From assembly GCA_002077065.1 (NCBI GenBank), contig NAJO01000012.1:372001-436000 (forward strand): a stretch of 64,000 nt of DNA, written 5' to 3'. Shown here piece after piece: positions 12,083-22,725 of this stretch (position 1 is its first letter; each line of letters begins with the position of its first letter). This stretch comes from Cryoendolithus antarcticus. Lineage: Eukaryota; Ascomycota; Dothideomycetes; Cladosporiales; Cladosporiaceae. A model generated the notes under the pieces. That model saw nothing but the letters and a program-made list of their open reading frames with translations. It searched no databases and had not been told where the DNA came from. The position numbers were made by a program, and so were the translations under genes.

Positions 12083-13774
12083 TCATCGCAATGCATCATC
12101 CTCCTCTTCATCACTTTCGCTGCCTCTCTCCTCACCCTTTCTCAACCCCACCACGAAAACGACTGCGGTCGTGACCGCACAAGCCGCTCCTAGCATATAG
12201 AAAGGAAGCCCAATTCCCATACCGCCGATATCGAGTCCCTTGTTAAAGAGTCCTGCCATCAAAGGCGCACCAACCATCAACCCAACAGAATCCACGACAG
12301 AGATGATGGAGAAGACCCGTGCTAGATAATGTGTAGGCACCAACGAGGCGAGAAATGAGCGTAGCAGCAAAGGCCAACCATAGCCGAGGCTGCTGATGAT
12401 GATAGCCACAAAGACAGCAGGAACGGTAGGCGCGAGGCCGATCATCGTCCAGCCCACAGCCGTGAGGACCAACGATCCACGCGCAAGGTACAGATCCTTG
12501 CGCTGTGCGCTCAGCCCGTATCTTACGGTGAGCAGCTTCGCCACGGCCGGGAGAAGCAGGAACAGGAAGACGAAGTTTATCAGACTTCTCGTAGTCAAGA
12601 CCAGCGTCGCTTGCGAAAGCGTGTATAAGTAGCGTTTCGAGATGTACAGGAGCAGCGTCTGTATAGCCAGCACACCTAGCAGCATGTGCAACAAGTAGGT
12701 GGATATCAATGCTGGAATGCGCCAATCGGTCCAGAGAACTTGTGTGGCGGATTTGAGGCCGTGGAAGAGCCGGACGGGGTAGTTGAGTGAGGCTATAGTA
12801 TTTACAGGACTTGGATCTGGTGGCGGAGGCAGCCCACTCTCCGAGGTGGGTGAGGGTGGGTGTGAAGATGAGGGCGTACTGTGCGGATGCCTCCAATCCA
12901 GCGTTTCCGGCAGGAGAGCCACAAGAAACAACGACATTGTCGTTAGAAATGTCCCAAGCAATGCCGGAATCCACGGATTGTACCGCATCAGCAAAGCTGC
13001 TAGCGGCGGCATCGTAAAGTTGGAGATCATGTTCGAGGCGCCCACACGCAGGAAGACCGATGAGCGCTCTTCTTGCGCTACGACGTCTGAGATCAGCACG
13101 AAGAATAACGCCGAAATGCAGGCTGACGAGCCGGACACGAGACCGTGCAGAGAGGACGCCCAGGTCCAACGTATATCGAAGGCTTGCCAGAACCAGCAGA
13201 TGAACTGCATCCAGCATGCCCTGAAGACGAACGATATGATGCCGATCAGCAGCATCGGTTTCCGGCCGAATCTGTCCGCAGCCCAGCCTAGAGGGAACGC
13301 AAGCACTAAACTTGGTATACCGTCAAGGAACTGCTGCGTACCGCGTATGGTGGAAAGCTGGGATTGTACGCCATTGACCTTGCAGTAAAGCTCGTCAACT
13401 CCGCCAATCGCTCCAGGACCCACTGTATCTCTACCCAACCGGATCTTACTCGGGTCTGCGGTCTCGTAGTAGCGGTAGCAGATTATAGACTCGTAAATAC
13501 GCGTTAGCGGCGCCTCCGAGATCTGGTCGCCGGATGTTGCCAGGACCAGGATGGCGACCAGGAGGAAGACGATCTTGTGTGCGGCATGATTGCGTCTGGC
13601 TTTTGTCGCCGAGACGTCTTCGTCGGCTGAGGGAAGGGCCTTGGTCGTGATCAAGGGTGTTCGCTCGTTGGGTGACATCCTCTTCGGCGTGATGCCAGAA
13701 GGGCTCGACACGCGTGTCTTCGAGGAGCTGCTATCATCAGACTCTATATCGCTGTCTCGTACTTGAAAGCCCAT
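12083..13774 (-). CDS. MFS transporter
   Basis: An intronless frame of 563 aa from the ATG at 13774. After a polar, serine-rich N-terminus of about 70 residues come twelve predicted helices with a large loop between helices 1 and 2 and a proline-rich central loop (about residues 295-320). The helix 2-3 loop carries GWAADRFGRKPML, the major facilitator motif A. Overall organisation resembles the fungal MFS group related to tetracycline-resistance or folate-type carriers. Substrate unknown. Other long frames over this interval are shadows. Confidence 0.88.
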   Translation of the reverse strand: MGFQVRDSDIESDDSSSSKTRVSSPSGITPKRMSPNERTPLITTKALPSADEDVSATKARRNHAAHKIVFLLVAILVLATSGDQISEAPLTRIYESIICYRYYETADPSKIRLGRDTVGPGAIGGVDELYCKVNGVQSQLSTIRGTQQFLDGIPSLVLAFPLGWAADRFGRKPMLLIGIISFVFRACWMQFICWFWQAFDIRWTWASSLHGLVSGSSACISALFFVLISDVVAQEERSSVFLRVGASNMISNFTMPPLAALLMRYNPWIPALLGTFLTTMSLFLVALLPETLDWRHPHSTPSSSHPPSPTSESGLPPPPDPSPVNTIASLNYPVRLFHGLKSATQVLWTDWRIPALISTYLLHMLLGVLAIQTLLLYISKRYLYTLSQATLVLTTRSLINFVFLFLLLPAVAKLLTVRYGLSAQRKDLYLARGSLVLTAVGWTMIGLAPTVPAVFVAIIISSLGYGWPLLLRSFLASLVPTHYLARVFSIISVVDSVGLMVGAPLMAGLFNKGLDIGGMGIGLPFYMLGAACAVTTAVVFVVGLRKGEERGSESDEEEDDALR

Positions 13775-14633
13775 TGCTGCCAGACTCTACTCTGTATTCT
13801 CCCAAACGCTCTGAAATGCAACACAACTAGCAAACACGAAGGGAGCACTCGTAGATAAGCACCATCCGCCGTACATAGCCAGAGTGAGAACAAGCAAGGA
13901 GTTGGACTAAGGAGAGACAACGACGAGCCGCGTCAATACCGAAGTCGTCAGCATACTTACGCCGCAGGCTGATCGCATGGGAGCAGACACGGCCAGGAGA
14001 TGATTGTGAGACTGCGCAGTAGTGGGAGCGTAGGAGCGCAGTATCTTGACGCCTGCCCGATTACACGTCAAGACTCTCCCGCGTTCCAACATTGCGGAGC
14101 TCGCGAGCCAATTCCGAAGCGGACTCCGGTGCCAAGATGCGCAGAGGTCGTGGTCATTGTCCGTGTGAGGGTGACGTTGTGCAAGGACTCATCATCAAGT
14201 GATAATGTCTACGAGGAAGGTACGCAATTGCTGCAGAGCGAAGTGGAATGCGTACGATGGCGCGTTGCAGCGTGCGAATACCTCACACCACACCTGCATG
14301 TTCTAGAGTCTGGAGATCTCCTGTGCTACGAGGCGCCTCGTGGGAGTCTCGTATTTCGTAACAACTTAATTCGAGGAATGCGAGCGTCTCTCGATGACAT
14401 TGCAGGCGTACATTCTGCTGCATTGCGAAGTTGGAGGGACAAAAGAGCTGCGACGTTCACTTAGCACTGCTTCTCCAGAAATCACCGAAAGAGGTATCCT
14501 GAGCAACTTCTGCATTGCCTTGCGTGGGATGCTGTCGGCTGTCGGCTGTCTATAGATTCATCCCTCGACCCTGCCCCAACGCCGCGCTCAAAACGCCTAT
14601 CATGACCACAATGCTGTTATACCACACCATTCA
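13775..14633. other. Intergenic, MFS promoter and ARG8 3' flank
   Basis: About 860 bp. A 154-codon plus-strand frame (14000-14464) has no recognisable domain and a composition unlike the neighbouring genes, so it is not called. Confidence 0.55.
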
Positions 14634-16109
14634 TCAAGACGCGCGCATCTCCTGCTGCCCATCCGTGCCCTCCACACGCTCAGTCGTTTCGAACACGACC
14701 GCCATCGCTTCCTCAAGAATACCACATCCAGCCTCGATTTGCTCCTCAGTGACGATCAAAGGTGGCACGAAGCGGAGTGTGTTCGTCCCGCAAGTAATCA
14801 CCAGTAGCCCGCGCTCCCGTGCGGCAGTGATGACTGGCGTCGGATCGGCGTTGAGCTGCATACCCAGGATCAAACCCTTCCCTCGGATTTCGGAGACGAT
14901 GTTGGGGAAGCGGGAGGCGATGCGGGAGAAGTGCTTACGAAAGAGCTGCTCCTTCGCGAGAACAGAGGACTGCAAGGTAGGGTCTGCGAGACGCGAGACG
15001 ATGTAGTGTGCCACACGACATCCGAGTGGGTTGCCACCAAAGGTTGTGCCGTGGTCGCCTGTGACGATTTTACTTGATACATCTTCGGTGACTAGTGTAG
15101 CGCCTATTGGGAAGCCGTTCCCGAGCGCTTTCGCTGTGGTGAGAACATCTGGGTGCGCTGATGCTGGCAATGATGCGTGAGCCCAAAGTTGCCCTGTACG
15201 GCCGAGCCCGCATTGTATCTCATCATAGATCAGGAGCGCCCCGACTTCTGTGCATCGGTCTCGAAGTGCTTGCAGAAACTCCGGTGTAGCCACATTGACG
15301 CCTCCCTCGCCTTGGATCGGCTCTATGAGCACACCGCAGGTTTTATCAGTGACAAGCTCGTTGATCGAGTCAACGGAGTTGTAAGTGGCGTACTTGAAGC
15401 CTGGTATCATGGGAGAGAAGGGTTTCTGGTACTTCGGGTTTGGCGTTGCGGAGAGCGAGCCCATGGTGCGGCCATGAAAGGATCCTTGGAATGAGACGAT
15501 CTCGTGCTTCGTGCCCGAAGGCTCGAGACTCCTACCATACTTCCGGGCGAACTTGATGGCTGCCTCATTGGCTTCGCTTCCGCTGTTGCATATAAATGCT
15601 CGGCTTATGTCCTTCATTCCTCCTGCCTCCTTCGTCTTCTGAACCAGCAGCTCACTCAGCGCACCCGTCCACGGATTGTGATAAAGGTTGCTGGCGTGCA
15701 CCAGTGTTTGTGATTGCTCGTACAGGATCCGACTCATCTGAGGATCGCAATGACCCAATGCATTCACAGCGATGCCAGCGGTGAAGTCCAGGTACCGGCG
15801 ATTGTCCAAGTCCCAGATGTAGCAGCCTTCACCCTTGTGGAACATAGGCGGCGGGCGGACATAGGTCGGAACCATGTATGGGGAATGAGACCCCACCAGG
15901 CGGGAGGTCTGCGAGTCTGAGGCTGGATCTGGGGTAGGTAGTGAGGCATCTCGGGCGATTGACTGTCGGACTTCGAATGGGAGATTTGATTGCGCTGCTG
16001 CTGTAGCGACAGAAGCATATCGTTGTCGTCGCTGCGGTGCTTGGCGGAGGGTGTGTTGGCATGTCTCGGCGATGGCGGTGGCCCGCCGCGCGCAGGTGCG
16101 GAGTGACAT
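14634..16109 (-). CDS. ARG8: Acetylornithine aminotransferase, mitochondrial
   Basis: A single exon encodes 491 aa. The N-terminus (MSLRTCARRATAIAETC) is arginine-rich and lacks acidic residues, as expected of a mitochondrial presequence. The class-III aminotransferase fold follows: ICNSGSEANEAAIKFARKY, SFHGRTMGSLSAT, LLIYDEIQCGLGRTG with the PLP-facing Asp, and TTAKALGNGFPIGA with the Schiff-base lysine. It transfers the amino group from glutamate to N-acetylglutamate semialdehyde in arginine synthesis. Length and domain order match Arg8 orthologues. It is divergent from the CYP505 gene. Confidence 0.95.
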   Translation of the reverse strand: MSLRTCARRATAIAETCQHTLRQAPQRRQRYASVATAAAQSNLPFEVRQSIARDASLPTPDPASDSQTSRLVGSHSPYMVPTYVRPPPMFHKGEGCYIWDLDNRRYLDFTAGIAVNALGHCDPQMSRILYEQSQTLVHASNLYHNPWTGALSELLVQKTKEAGGMKDISRAFICNSGSEANEAAIKFARKYGRSLEPSGTKHEIVSFQGSFHGRTMGSLSATPNPKYQKPFSPMIPGFKYATYNSVDSINELVTDKTCGVLIEPIQGEGGVNVATPEFLQALRDRCTEVGALLIYDEIQCGLGRTGQLWAHASLPASAHPDVLTTAKALGNGFPIGATLVTEDVSSKIVTGDHGTTFGGNPLGCRVAHYIVSRLADPTLQSSVLAKEQLFRKHFSRIASRFPNIVSEIRGKGLILGMQLNADPTPVITAARERGLLVITCGTNTLRFVPPLIVTEEQIEAGCGILEEAMAVVFETTERVEGTDGQQEMRAS

Positions 16110-16924
16110 TGTTGGAGTGGTGATTAAAGAGTGTCCTTACCAGTAAGAGAGTTTTTCATACTTATGCGTGAATTACTACAATGCATACATTTTCTGATCG
16201 CTTTCCCTGCAGCAACGAGTTGCAGTCATCTACGTCCGATCGTCGGGCCGGGATCAGCTCCACCTGGTAAACGAACTCGATCGAACAGCATGCCATGATA
16301 GGTAGGCTCGACGACAATACTTCGACATGTTGCCCATTGCGAATCCGACACGGCTGATGAGACGGCCACATCAATTCCATGCCCCAGCTCAAGCGATGGC
16401 GGTCGCGTGCAAATTCTGCAGCGTCACAGTGCGAATCGACCTATGGATGGGGCTCGAACGAGCAATCGTAGCGCTCCACGAACGCCAAACCAGTACCGCC
16501 ACACCTCCCAAGCCTTTACGGCCGGCTTTCACAGGTGTGTCGCGCGTCAACACGTGGAATGTACTCGAGCGAGCATGAACGAGGCCATCATCGATGCGAG
16601 TCAGCCAATGAGCGGAGCGGTTCAGATGCCTCGGCTTCGATCGCGACAAGACCGCGGCGCAGAGCTGTCCACAAACAGATGAAACGGCACTCTTTATGCA
16701 CTACTTGCGCAACGGCAGCCCCATCCCTCTCCATGACAAGAGTCAAAGTGGCATGTTTTGACTTCAGCTCTGTAGGCAGCAGGTTTGTATACGATACTTG
16801 ACTCTCCTTTTCTTCTGGCTATGGCTTGTCGGTCTGCGGGTGACATACTTTCCGTTCGTGGGTAAAAGATATCTCGGGCGCGGCTGCAACGCGTTTTACG
16901 CCTGATCGCGGTCGATAGCACGGA
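16110..16924. promoter_or_regulatory. Divergent promoter region, ARG8 / CYP505
   Basis: 815 bp separate the two start codons. A CCAAT pentamer lies near 16610. No coding potential was accepted here; the ORFs are short and overlapping. Confidence 0.45.
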
Positions 16925-19900
16925 ATGTCTTCAGCACGGAACAACATCCCGGCGGTCGCTGGCTATCCCATCGTAGGCAATGTCTTCAATGTCAACGACG
17001 AAGTCCCAGTCCGGGCCATTGAGAACCTCGCCGATACCTATGGCGGGATCTACAAGCTTCGATTCTTCGGCCGCGAGATCTTCGTCGTCGCCAATCATGA
17101 GCTACTGGAGGAGATGTGCGATGAGAAGCGCTTCTGGAAGGCGGCGGGTGAAGCCCTAGAGAAACTGAATCGACCCGGCGAACGTCTTGGCCTCTTCACT
17201 GCTCCGTCAGAGGAGCTCCCGGACTGGCAACAGGCACACAGGATTCTTGTGCCCGCCTTTGGGCCGCTGCCTGTGCAGGACATATTCCCGGAAATGCACG
17301 ACATTGCTACGCAGATGATCTTGAAGTGGGCAAGGCAGGGCTCGGACTTCAGAATCCCAGTCACACTGGACTTCACGCGGCTTACCCTGGATACCATCGC
17401 GCTCTGCTCGATGGACACTCGCTTCAACTCGTTCTATCGCGAGGACATGCATCCCTTCGTCGATGCGATGAACGTGCTACTCGGCGCGACTTCAGAGAGT
17501 CTGAGGGCCGGCGGAATCATCAAGTCTATGATGCCCTGGGACGACACGCTAAAGCGCGTTGGCGCTGCGCGAGACTTCATGGACAACATAGCTATGGACT
17601 TGGTCAAGTATCGGAGAGCGCACCCCACTGACAAGCGTGACTTGCTGAACGCGATGATCAACGGGAAGGATCCCAAGACTGGGCTGCACATGGATGATAA
17701 GCTTATTACGAGTAACATGACGACCTTCCTAGTTGCTGGTCACGAGACTACGTCGGGTCTATTGAGTACGCAAACCTCCCGAGTGACCGAGATGGATCGA
17801 TCACTGACACACATCGCAGGCTTCGCGTTCTACGCACTGTTGAAGAATCGCCACACGTATCTCGCAGCTCAGGAGGAGGTCGACCGAGTCGTCGGGCGCG
17901 GTCAGCTGACAGCCGAGCATCTCAAGGACCTCCCGTACTTGACTGGAGTGCTGCGTGAGACTCTGCGCCTCCATCCTACAGCCCCGGGGTTCGTTCGCAC
18001 AATCAGACCGGACAACCCGAATGAATTCGAGTATCTTGCGGGTGGCAAGTATGCCCTTCGGAGAGGAGATAATGTGCTCTGCGCGATCGGAAAGGCACAG
18101 CGAGATCCCGAAGTCTACGGTCCAGACCCAGATGCGTTTCGCCCCGAGAGGATGATGGGCAAAGCATATGAGGAGTTGCCGAACTCTGCCTGGCAAGCTT
18201 TCGGGACAGGTGCGCGAGCCTGCATCGGTCGTGGATTTGCCTGGCAGGAAGCGCTGGCGGCTATGGCGATGGTTTTCCAGTCCTTTGAGCTGGTCCTGGC
18301 GGACGAGGATTACCAGCTTAAGATCAAGCAGACATTGACGATCAAGCCTGATGACTTCTATATGCGAGCTACGCTTCGTGAGGGCGTCACGCCAGTGAGC
18401 TTGCTTTCATCCCTCGTGGGCCAGACACCTACGTCAACAGCACCGACACCAAAGCGGACGGACTCTGGACTTGCTGAGGATCTGAAGCCAATGACGATCC
18501 TATATGGGTCGAACACTGGGACTTGTTCATCGCTAGCTCAGAAGCTGTCTGTCGATGCTCGGCGCTTTGGCTACGATGCTACGATTCTCGATATGGATGC
18601 AGGCACAGAGGCACTCCCGACTGACAGGCCGACTGTGATCGTCACTGCATCTTACGAGGGGCAGCCTCCTGACAACGCCGTCAAGTTTGTCAAGTGGCTC
18701 GAGGGACTAGCAGATGGTCAGCAATTGCAGGGCGTCGAGTACGCAGTCTTCAGTTGTGGCAACAGCGAATGGTTCTCCACGTTCCACAGGATACCTACGA
18801 TTTGCGACGACTTGCTTCTGAAACATGGCGCGAAGAGGCTTGCCACCCGAGGTCTAACAGATGCGGCGAAGAGCAACATTGCATCAGACTTCGAGTCGTG
18901 GACCGAGAGCACGCTGTGGCCTGCGATTGCGCCAAGCAAGCAATCGCAGGAAGGCGCCGCTACATTCGAGGCTGAGATTGACACTCCAGATCGCAGCACG
19001 TTCTTACGACAGGATGTACAGACAGGTACGGTGCTGGAGTCGAAGACACTCGTCGCACCCGGTGAGCCAGAGAAGCGGCATCTCGCTGTCCAGCTCCCGA
19101 AGGGCATGTCTTATCAGGCAGGCGACTACATCGCTATATTGCCGCTGAACGGACCGTACAATGTCAAGCGCGTTACGCGACAATTCAGACTCAAGCCTGG
19201 CGCCTCGATCAAGATCGATCCCAGCACAGCTACATTCCTTCCAGCGGGCACACTCATAGCTATCCGCGATATACTTGAAGGCTTCGTCGAACTCCACAGC
19301 CCTGCAACACGCAAGGACATACTTACTTGCATAGATGCGACCGAGGACAAGTCGGAGAAATCACGACTGCAGACATTGATTGACGACTCCCACTTCTCTG
19401 CTGAGGCGACTGGCAAACGCTTTTCGCTCCTCGACATTCTCGAAGTACATCCCTCGGTCCATCTTACCTTCCAAAACTACCTCTCCATGCTGCCTCCTCT
19501 TCGACCACGGCAATACTCGATCTCCTCCTCTGCCCTCGCCGATTCGAGCATAGCCACAGTCACATACGCCATGCTCGATGCACCGTCTGCCTCCGGCCAC
19601 GGAACATTCAAAGGTGTCACGAGCACATACATGGCGAGCCTCACAGCCGGAGACTCAGTGCAGGTAGCAGTGAGATCGACGAATAAGTTCTTCCACCTTC
19701 CTGCGAAACCGGAGGAGACGCCTGTACTACTGTTCTGCGCCGGCAGCGGTCTTGCGCCGTTTAGGGGCTTCGTCCAGGAGCGTACCGTGCAACTCCAGCA
19801 AGGCAAGAAGTTGGCGAAAGCCGTACTCTTTATCGGTAACCGCAGCCCCACGGCCGACAGACTTTACGCTGCCGAGCTCGACTCTTGGGCTAAGGCTGGT

Positions 19901-20176
19901 GCCGTTGATTTGCGCTACGCATTCAGCCGCGAGCCCGAGGAGAGCGGAGGGTGCAAGTACGTCCAGGATCGTGCAAGGAAGGATCAAGCTGAGGTAAGAG
20001 AGCTGTGGAACCAAGGCGCGAAGCTGTTCATTTGCGGGATTCCGGAGCTGGCTGAGGGGGTAGGGAGGGAGTTGAAGAGTGTGTTGACGGAGGGTGAGGG
20101 CATGGGTGAGGCGGAGCGGGAGGAGTGGTGGAGACGAGTCAGGAATGAGAGGGTGGTTATTGATGTTTTCGCTTAG
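16925..20176 (+). CDS. CYP505-type self-sufficient cytochrome P450 (P450-reductase fusion)
   Basis: Exons 16925-17765 and 17820-20176. The 54-nt intron (GTACGC..CGCAG) is in frame; removing it restores the I-helix region AGHETTSGLLSFAFY and gives 1065 aa. The P450 half carries the heme motif FGTGARACIGRG (axial Cys near residue 415). A flavodoxin-like FMN domain starts with TILYGSNTGT near 505. The FAD/NADPH reductase follows, with RQYSISSS and an NADPH-binding C-terminus. This is the P450foxy/BM3 architecture, which hydroxylates fatty acids near the omega end without a separate reductase. There is no N-terminal membrane anchor, consistent with a soluble enzyme. It converges on the FAD monooxygenase, 55 bp away. 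Confidence 0.95.
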   Translation: MSSARNNIPAVAGYPIVGNVFNVNDEVPVRAIENLADTYGGIYKLRFFGREIFVVANHELLEEMCDEKRFWKAAGEALEKLNRPGERLGLFTAPSEELPDWQQAHRILVPAFGPLPVQDIFPEMHDIATQMILKWARQGSDFRIPVTLDFTRLTLDTIALCSMDTRFNSFYREDMHPFVDAMNVLLGATSESLRAGGIIKSMMPWDDTLKRVGAARDFMDNIAMDLVKYRRAHPTDKRDLLNAMINGKDPKTGLHMDDKLITSNMTTFLVAGHETTSGLLSTQTSRVTEMDRSLTHIAGFAFYALLKNRHTYLAAQEEVDRVVGRGQLTAEHLKDLPYLTGVLRETLRLHPTAPGFVRTIRPDNPNEFEYLAGGKYALRRGDNVLCAIGKAQRDPEVYGPDPDAFRPERMMGKAYEELPNSAWQAFGTGARACIGRGFAWQEALAAMAMVFQSFELVLADEDYQLKIKQTLTIKPDDFYMRATLREGVTPVSLLSSLVGQTPTSTAPTPKRTDSGLAEDLKPMTILYGSNTGTCSSLAQKLSVDARRFGYDATILDMDAGTEALPTDRPTVIVTASYEGQPPDNAVKFVKWLEGLADGQQLQGVEYAVFSCGNSEWFSTFHRIPTICDDLLLKHGAKRLATRGLTDAAKSNIASDFESWTESTLWPAIAPSKQSQEGAATFEAEIDTPDRSTFLRQDVQTGTVLESKTLVAPGEPEKRHLAVQLPKGMSYQAGDYIAILPLNGPYNVKRVTRQFRLKPGASIKIDPSTATFLPAGTLIAIRDILEGFVELHSPATRKDILTCIDATEDKSEKSRLQTLIDDSHFSAEATGKRFSLLDILEVHPSVHLTFQNYLSMLPPLRPRQYSISSSALADSSIATVTYAMLDAPSASGHGTFKGVTSTYMASLTAGDSVQVAVRSTNKFFHLPAKPEETPVLLFCAGSGLAPFRGFVQERTVQLQQGKKLAKAVLFIGNRSPTADRLYAAELDSWAKAGAVDLRYAFSREPEESGGCKYVQDRARKDQAEVRELWNQGAKLFICGIPELAEGVGRELKSVLTEGEGMGEAEREEWWRRVRNERVVIDVFA

Positions 20177-20231
20177 GGCTGAGATATTGTAGCGTTTTGG
20201 GGATGTACATTTGATCTTACAGCCCAAGTCA

Positions 20232-21600
20232 CTATAGCCCATGCTGAGTCCATTCGGGATATACTTCCTCTTCCCTCTTCGTGCTCGCCAGATTCCGATC
20301 CTTAATGTGGTCCTCGAGCGGCACATCTGCGCCATACTGACTCCTCGTTCCCATCTCCACGCCCCGTCTCTGCAGAAGCCGACCATACTGCATCGTCTCC
20401 CTCACAAACTCCTCATGGCTCTTCTTCCCACCTACATACTCCGCCAACACCATAGCATCATACGCCGCCTGGCTCGTCGAAGCAACAGTATGCGGTCTGA
20501 ACCCCGCCAACGCATCGCCAATAAGCAGGACCTTCCCCCCAACAAAAGAATTCGTCGGTGAAAGCACGTCCGTGATAGCCTGCGCGAACGGCTGCTTCGT
20601 CTTGCCCACTATCTCCGCGAACTGCGGTGGCATCTTCTCCTCGGCCTCCCTCGTCAGCCTCGCCCACACGGCTTTCGACATCTTCCCTGGCGGCAACGTG
20701 TAGCGATGTCGCTTCTCATCCGCATCAGTCATGAGCTCCTCTAGCTCGGCAGGGGAGAAGTTGTAGTACCACACGAAATTTACCAGCCGTTGGCCGGGTT
20801 TCACGTTGCCGAGGGGGCCGGGGATTAGGTAGGCGAGGATCTGTAGACCTTGGCCGTGGAAGAAAGCGAAGCGTTCACGGAAGACGTCCAATGCGGCGTC
20901 GCTAGCTTCCGTCTCAGGCACAGTCCCTCGTAATGCACAGTAGCCGGTGGTGGTTCGCTCAACGTCTGGACAGAACTGCTTCCTCACCGAGCTCGAGGGT
21001 CCGTCGGCGCCGATGAGCAAGTCAGTATCCAGAACTTGATCTGCGGCAGAAGCGTCCGTAAAATGCACTTTCACTCGACCCTCTGCTTCCTCCACCATCT
21101 TGAATGTACATCCATACCGATACTCCGCCACCCCATCCCCCTGCTCCCGTCCAGGAACATCACAGTACCCTGACTCCAGCCCATCAAAATTGGCCCGCAT
21201 GACAAAATAAGCCAGGTCCCAGCTCGTCATCGCCTGCTTCATCGCCACTTCATGCACCACCTTTCCCTCGCGATCAAGATACATTCGTTTCTGACTCGGC
21301 ACCGCGAAGGGCCGCTGACATCGATCATACTGTTTGAAGAAAGCTAAAGTGTCACCGCCGGCTACGATACCGGCGCCTTGATTCTGGAGCAGAGGCGTAG
21401 GGTTGCGTTCGAGGATCGTGATTCTGTGGCCGAGGCGGAGGAGGGAGATGCCGGAGGCGAGGCCGGCGAGGGAACCGCCGATCTTGGGGTATTAGCTGAA
21501 ACGTAGAATCGAAAGGGCTAGGCGGACAGACTATGACTATATGCAATACCCTCGAATGGCCGTTCGTACGTCCGTTTGTGGTGGAGACAGTATCGTGCAT
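20232..21600 (-). CDS. FAD-dependent aromatic monooxygenase (2,6-dihydroxypyridine hydroxylase-like)
   Basis: Exons 21600-21532 and 21482-20232 (intron 21531-21483, 49 nt) encode 439 aa. The splice joins LHIVI to IGGSLAG, rebuilding the GxGxxG-type FAD fold; donor GTCTGT and acceptor CCAAG are weak but needed for the frame. DLLIGADGPSSSVRKQF is the second flavin motif. GDALAGFRPHTVASTSQAAYDA is the GD motif with the RPHT variant seen in 2,6-dihydroxypyridine 3-hydroxylase relatives. It probably hydroxylates an aromatic or heteroaromatic substrate with NAD(P)H. The upstream in-frame TTG is not needed; the ATG at 21600 is used. Confidence 0.85.
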
Positions 21601-22725
21601 GCTGGCCGTGGAGGTCAAGTGGGCACCGGAGATGGACGGGACGAATTGAAAAAGTATGGAGTCGAAACGTACTTATCTTAGTCTTTGCTACAAAGGACTG
21701 GTGTATGTAGCTGTCGGTCGATGTTCGTGATGACGAGGTGCAACCGCCTCGGGTGAGCGGACGTCAATCGACTCGATCTACCGGCACTCGACTGCTGATA
21801 GACCAGACGGATGAGTCGCATCGCGATAGCACCTATTGTCGAGGATCCTGGGTTTGCTCGATTGTTATGCGTGAGCTGCGGTACACTACTCACCCAGCTG
21901 TACCGCGGAAACATGGGCAGCAACTGAGCCTGCACCAACGACGAGGCCAACGTGTAGCATGTAGCGCTTCGCACGAGACTACCTTGACCGCAGAGTCTGT
22001 CGATCGAGCCCGCCAGCCGTGTGGTCTTTCGTGTATTAAGATCGATGTTGCCCGGTTCGAAGAAACAAAGCCAGTATTGCGAGTTTGTGCGATGCATGTA
22101 TGTGCACCATCTCAGTAGACTGCCTCGGGTCATCCAATCGTCGCACTCATCTAATCTAAGCACTCTTGTTCAGTCGTGTTGGCGTGCCCGTTGCCTTAGG
22201 TACTATCATCACCTATGTAAGGAATATACATGGGAAAGAGGTACGAGCACGAATGAAGGGCGGGCTTGAGTTGTCCACCCAGAGTGGCTTAGCGCGGAAT
22301 CCAAACATCGGTATCTAGCCCGGGTCTCCATTCTTTCCCTCATCGTGCGTTATAACACTCAGTCATCAGCCTTATCTGGTTCCTTCGCGTCGAGCGGCAG
22401 CAATGTGACCGCGAATACTGCGGCACGTCAGGCTACTCACTATGACTCGACGTTCTCAGTAGTCACACAGCGGGAGGCGTAGTGGTGAAGGCTCATCATT
22501 GTACTAGCCCTCTCTTCGCCCGCGTCACCCGTGAAGATCAAGCAACTGGCCTGCCCGTTCTTAAGTCTGACAAGCTCATTAGCGTGCGGCTTGTCTCGGT
22601 GTCAAGTGTGCCATTGGCTCATCATAGGTCACTGAACGGCTATCATGGTCACCACGCGATGATGTTTTATGCGAGGGAGACAGGTGGGTTTGGTGCCGCC
22701 TTGCATTCAGACTGAGACGCAACAC
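21601..22725. other. Intergenic region upstream of the FAD monooxygenase
   Basis: About 1.1 kb with only short, unconvincing ORFs. The expected 5' coding part of the adjacent carboxypeptidase remnant could not be found here. Confidence 0.5.

Noticed and set aside
12243..13217. Long minus-strand open frame inside the MFS gene
   Set aside because: Out-of-frame shadow of the conserved 563-residue transporter; its translation has no membrane or domain pattern.
14000..14464. 154-codon plus-strand frame between MFS and ARG8
   Set aside because: No recognisable motif, no intron structure, composition unlike the neighbouring genes.
16110..21600. Secondary-metabolite cluster around CYP505, the FAD monooxygenase and transporters
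   Set aside because: No PKS, NRPS, terpene synthase or other backbone enzyme; ARG8 and stand-alone transporters explain the neighbourhood better.
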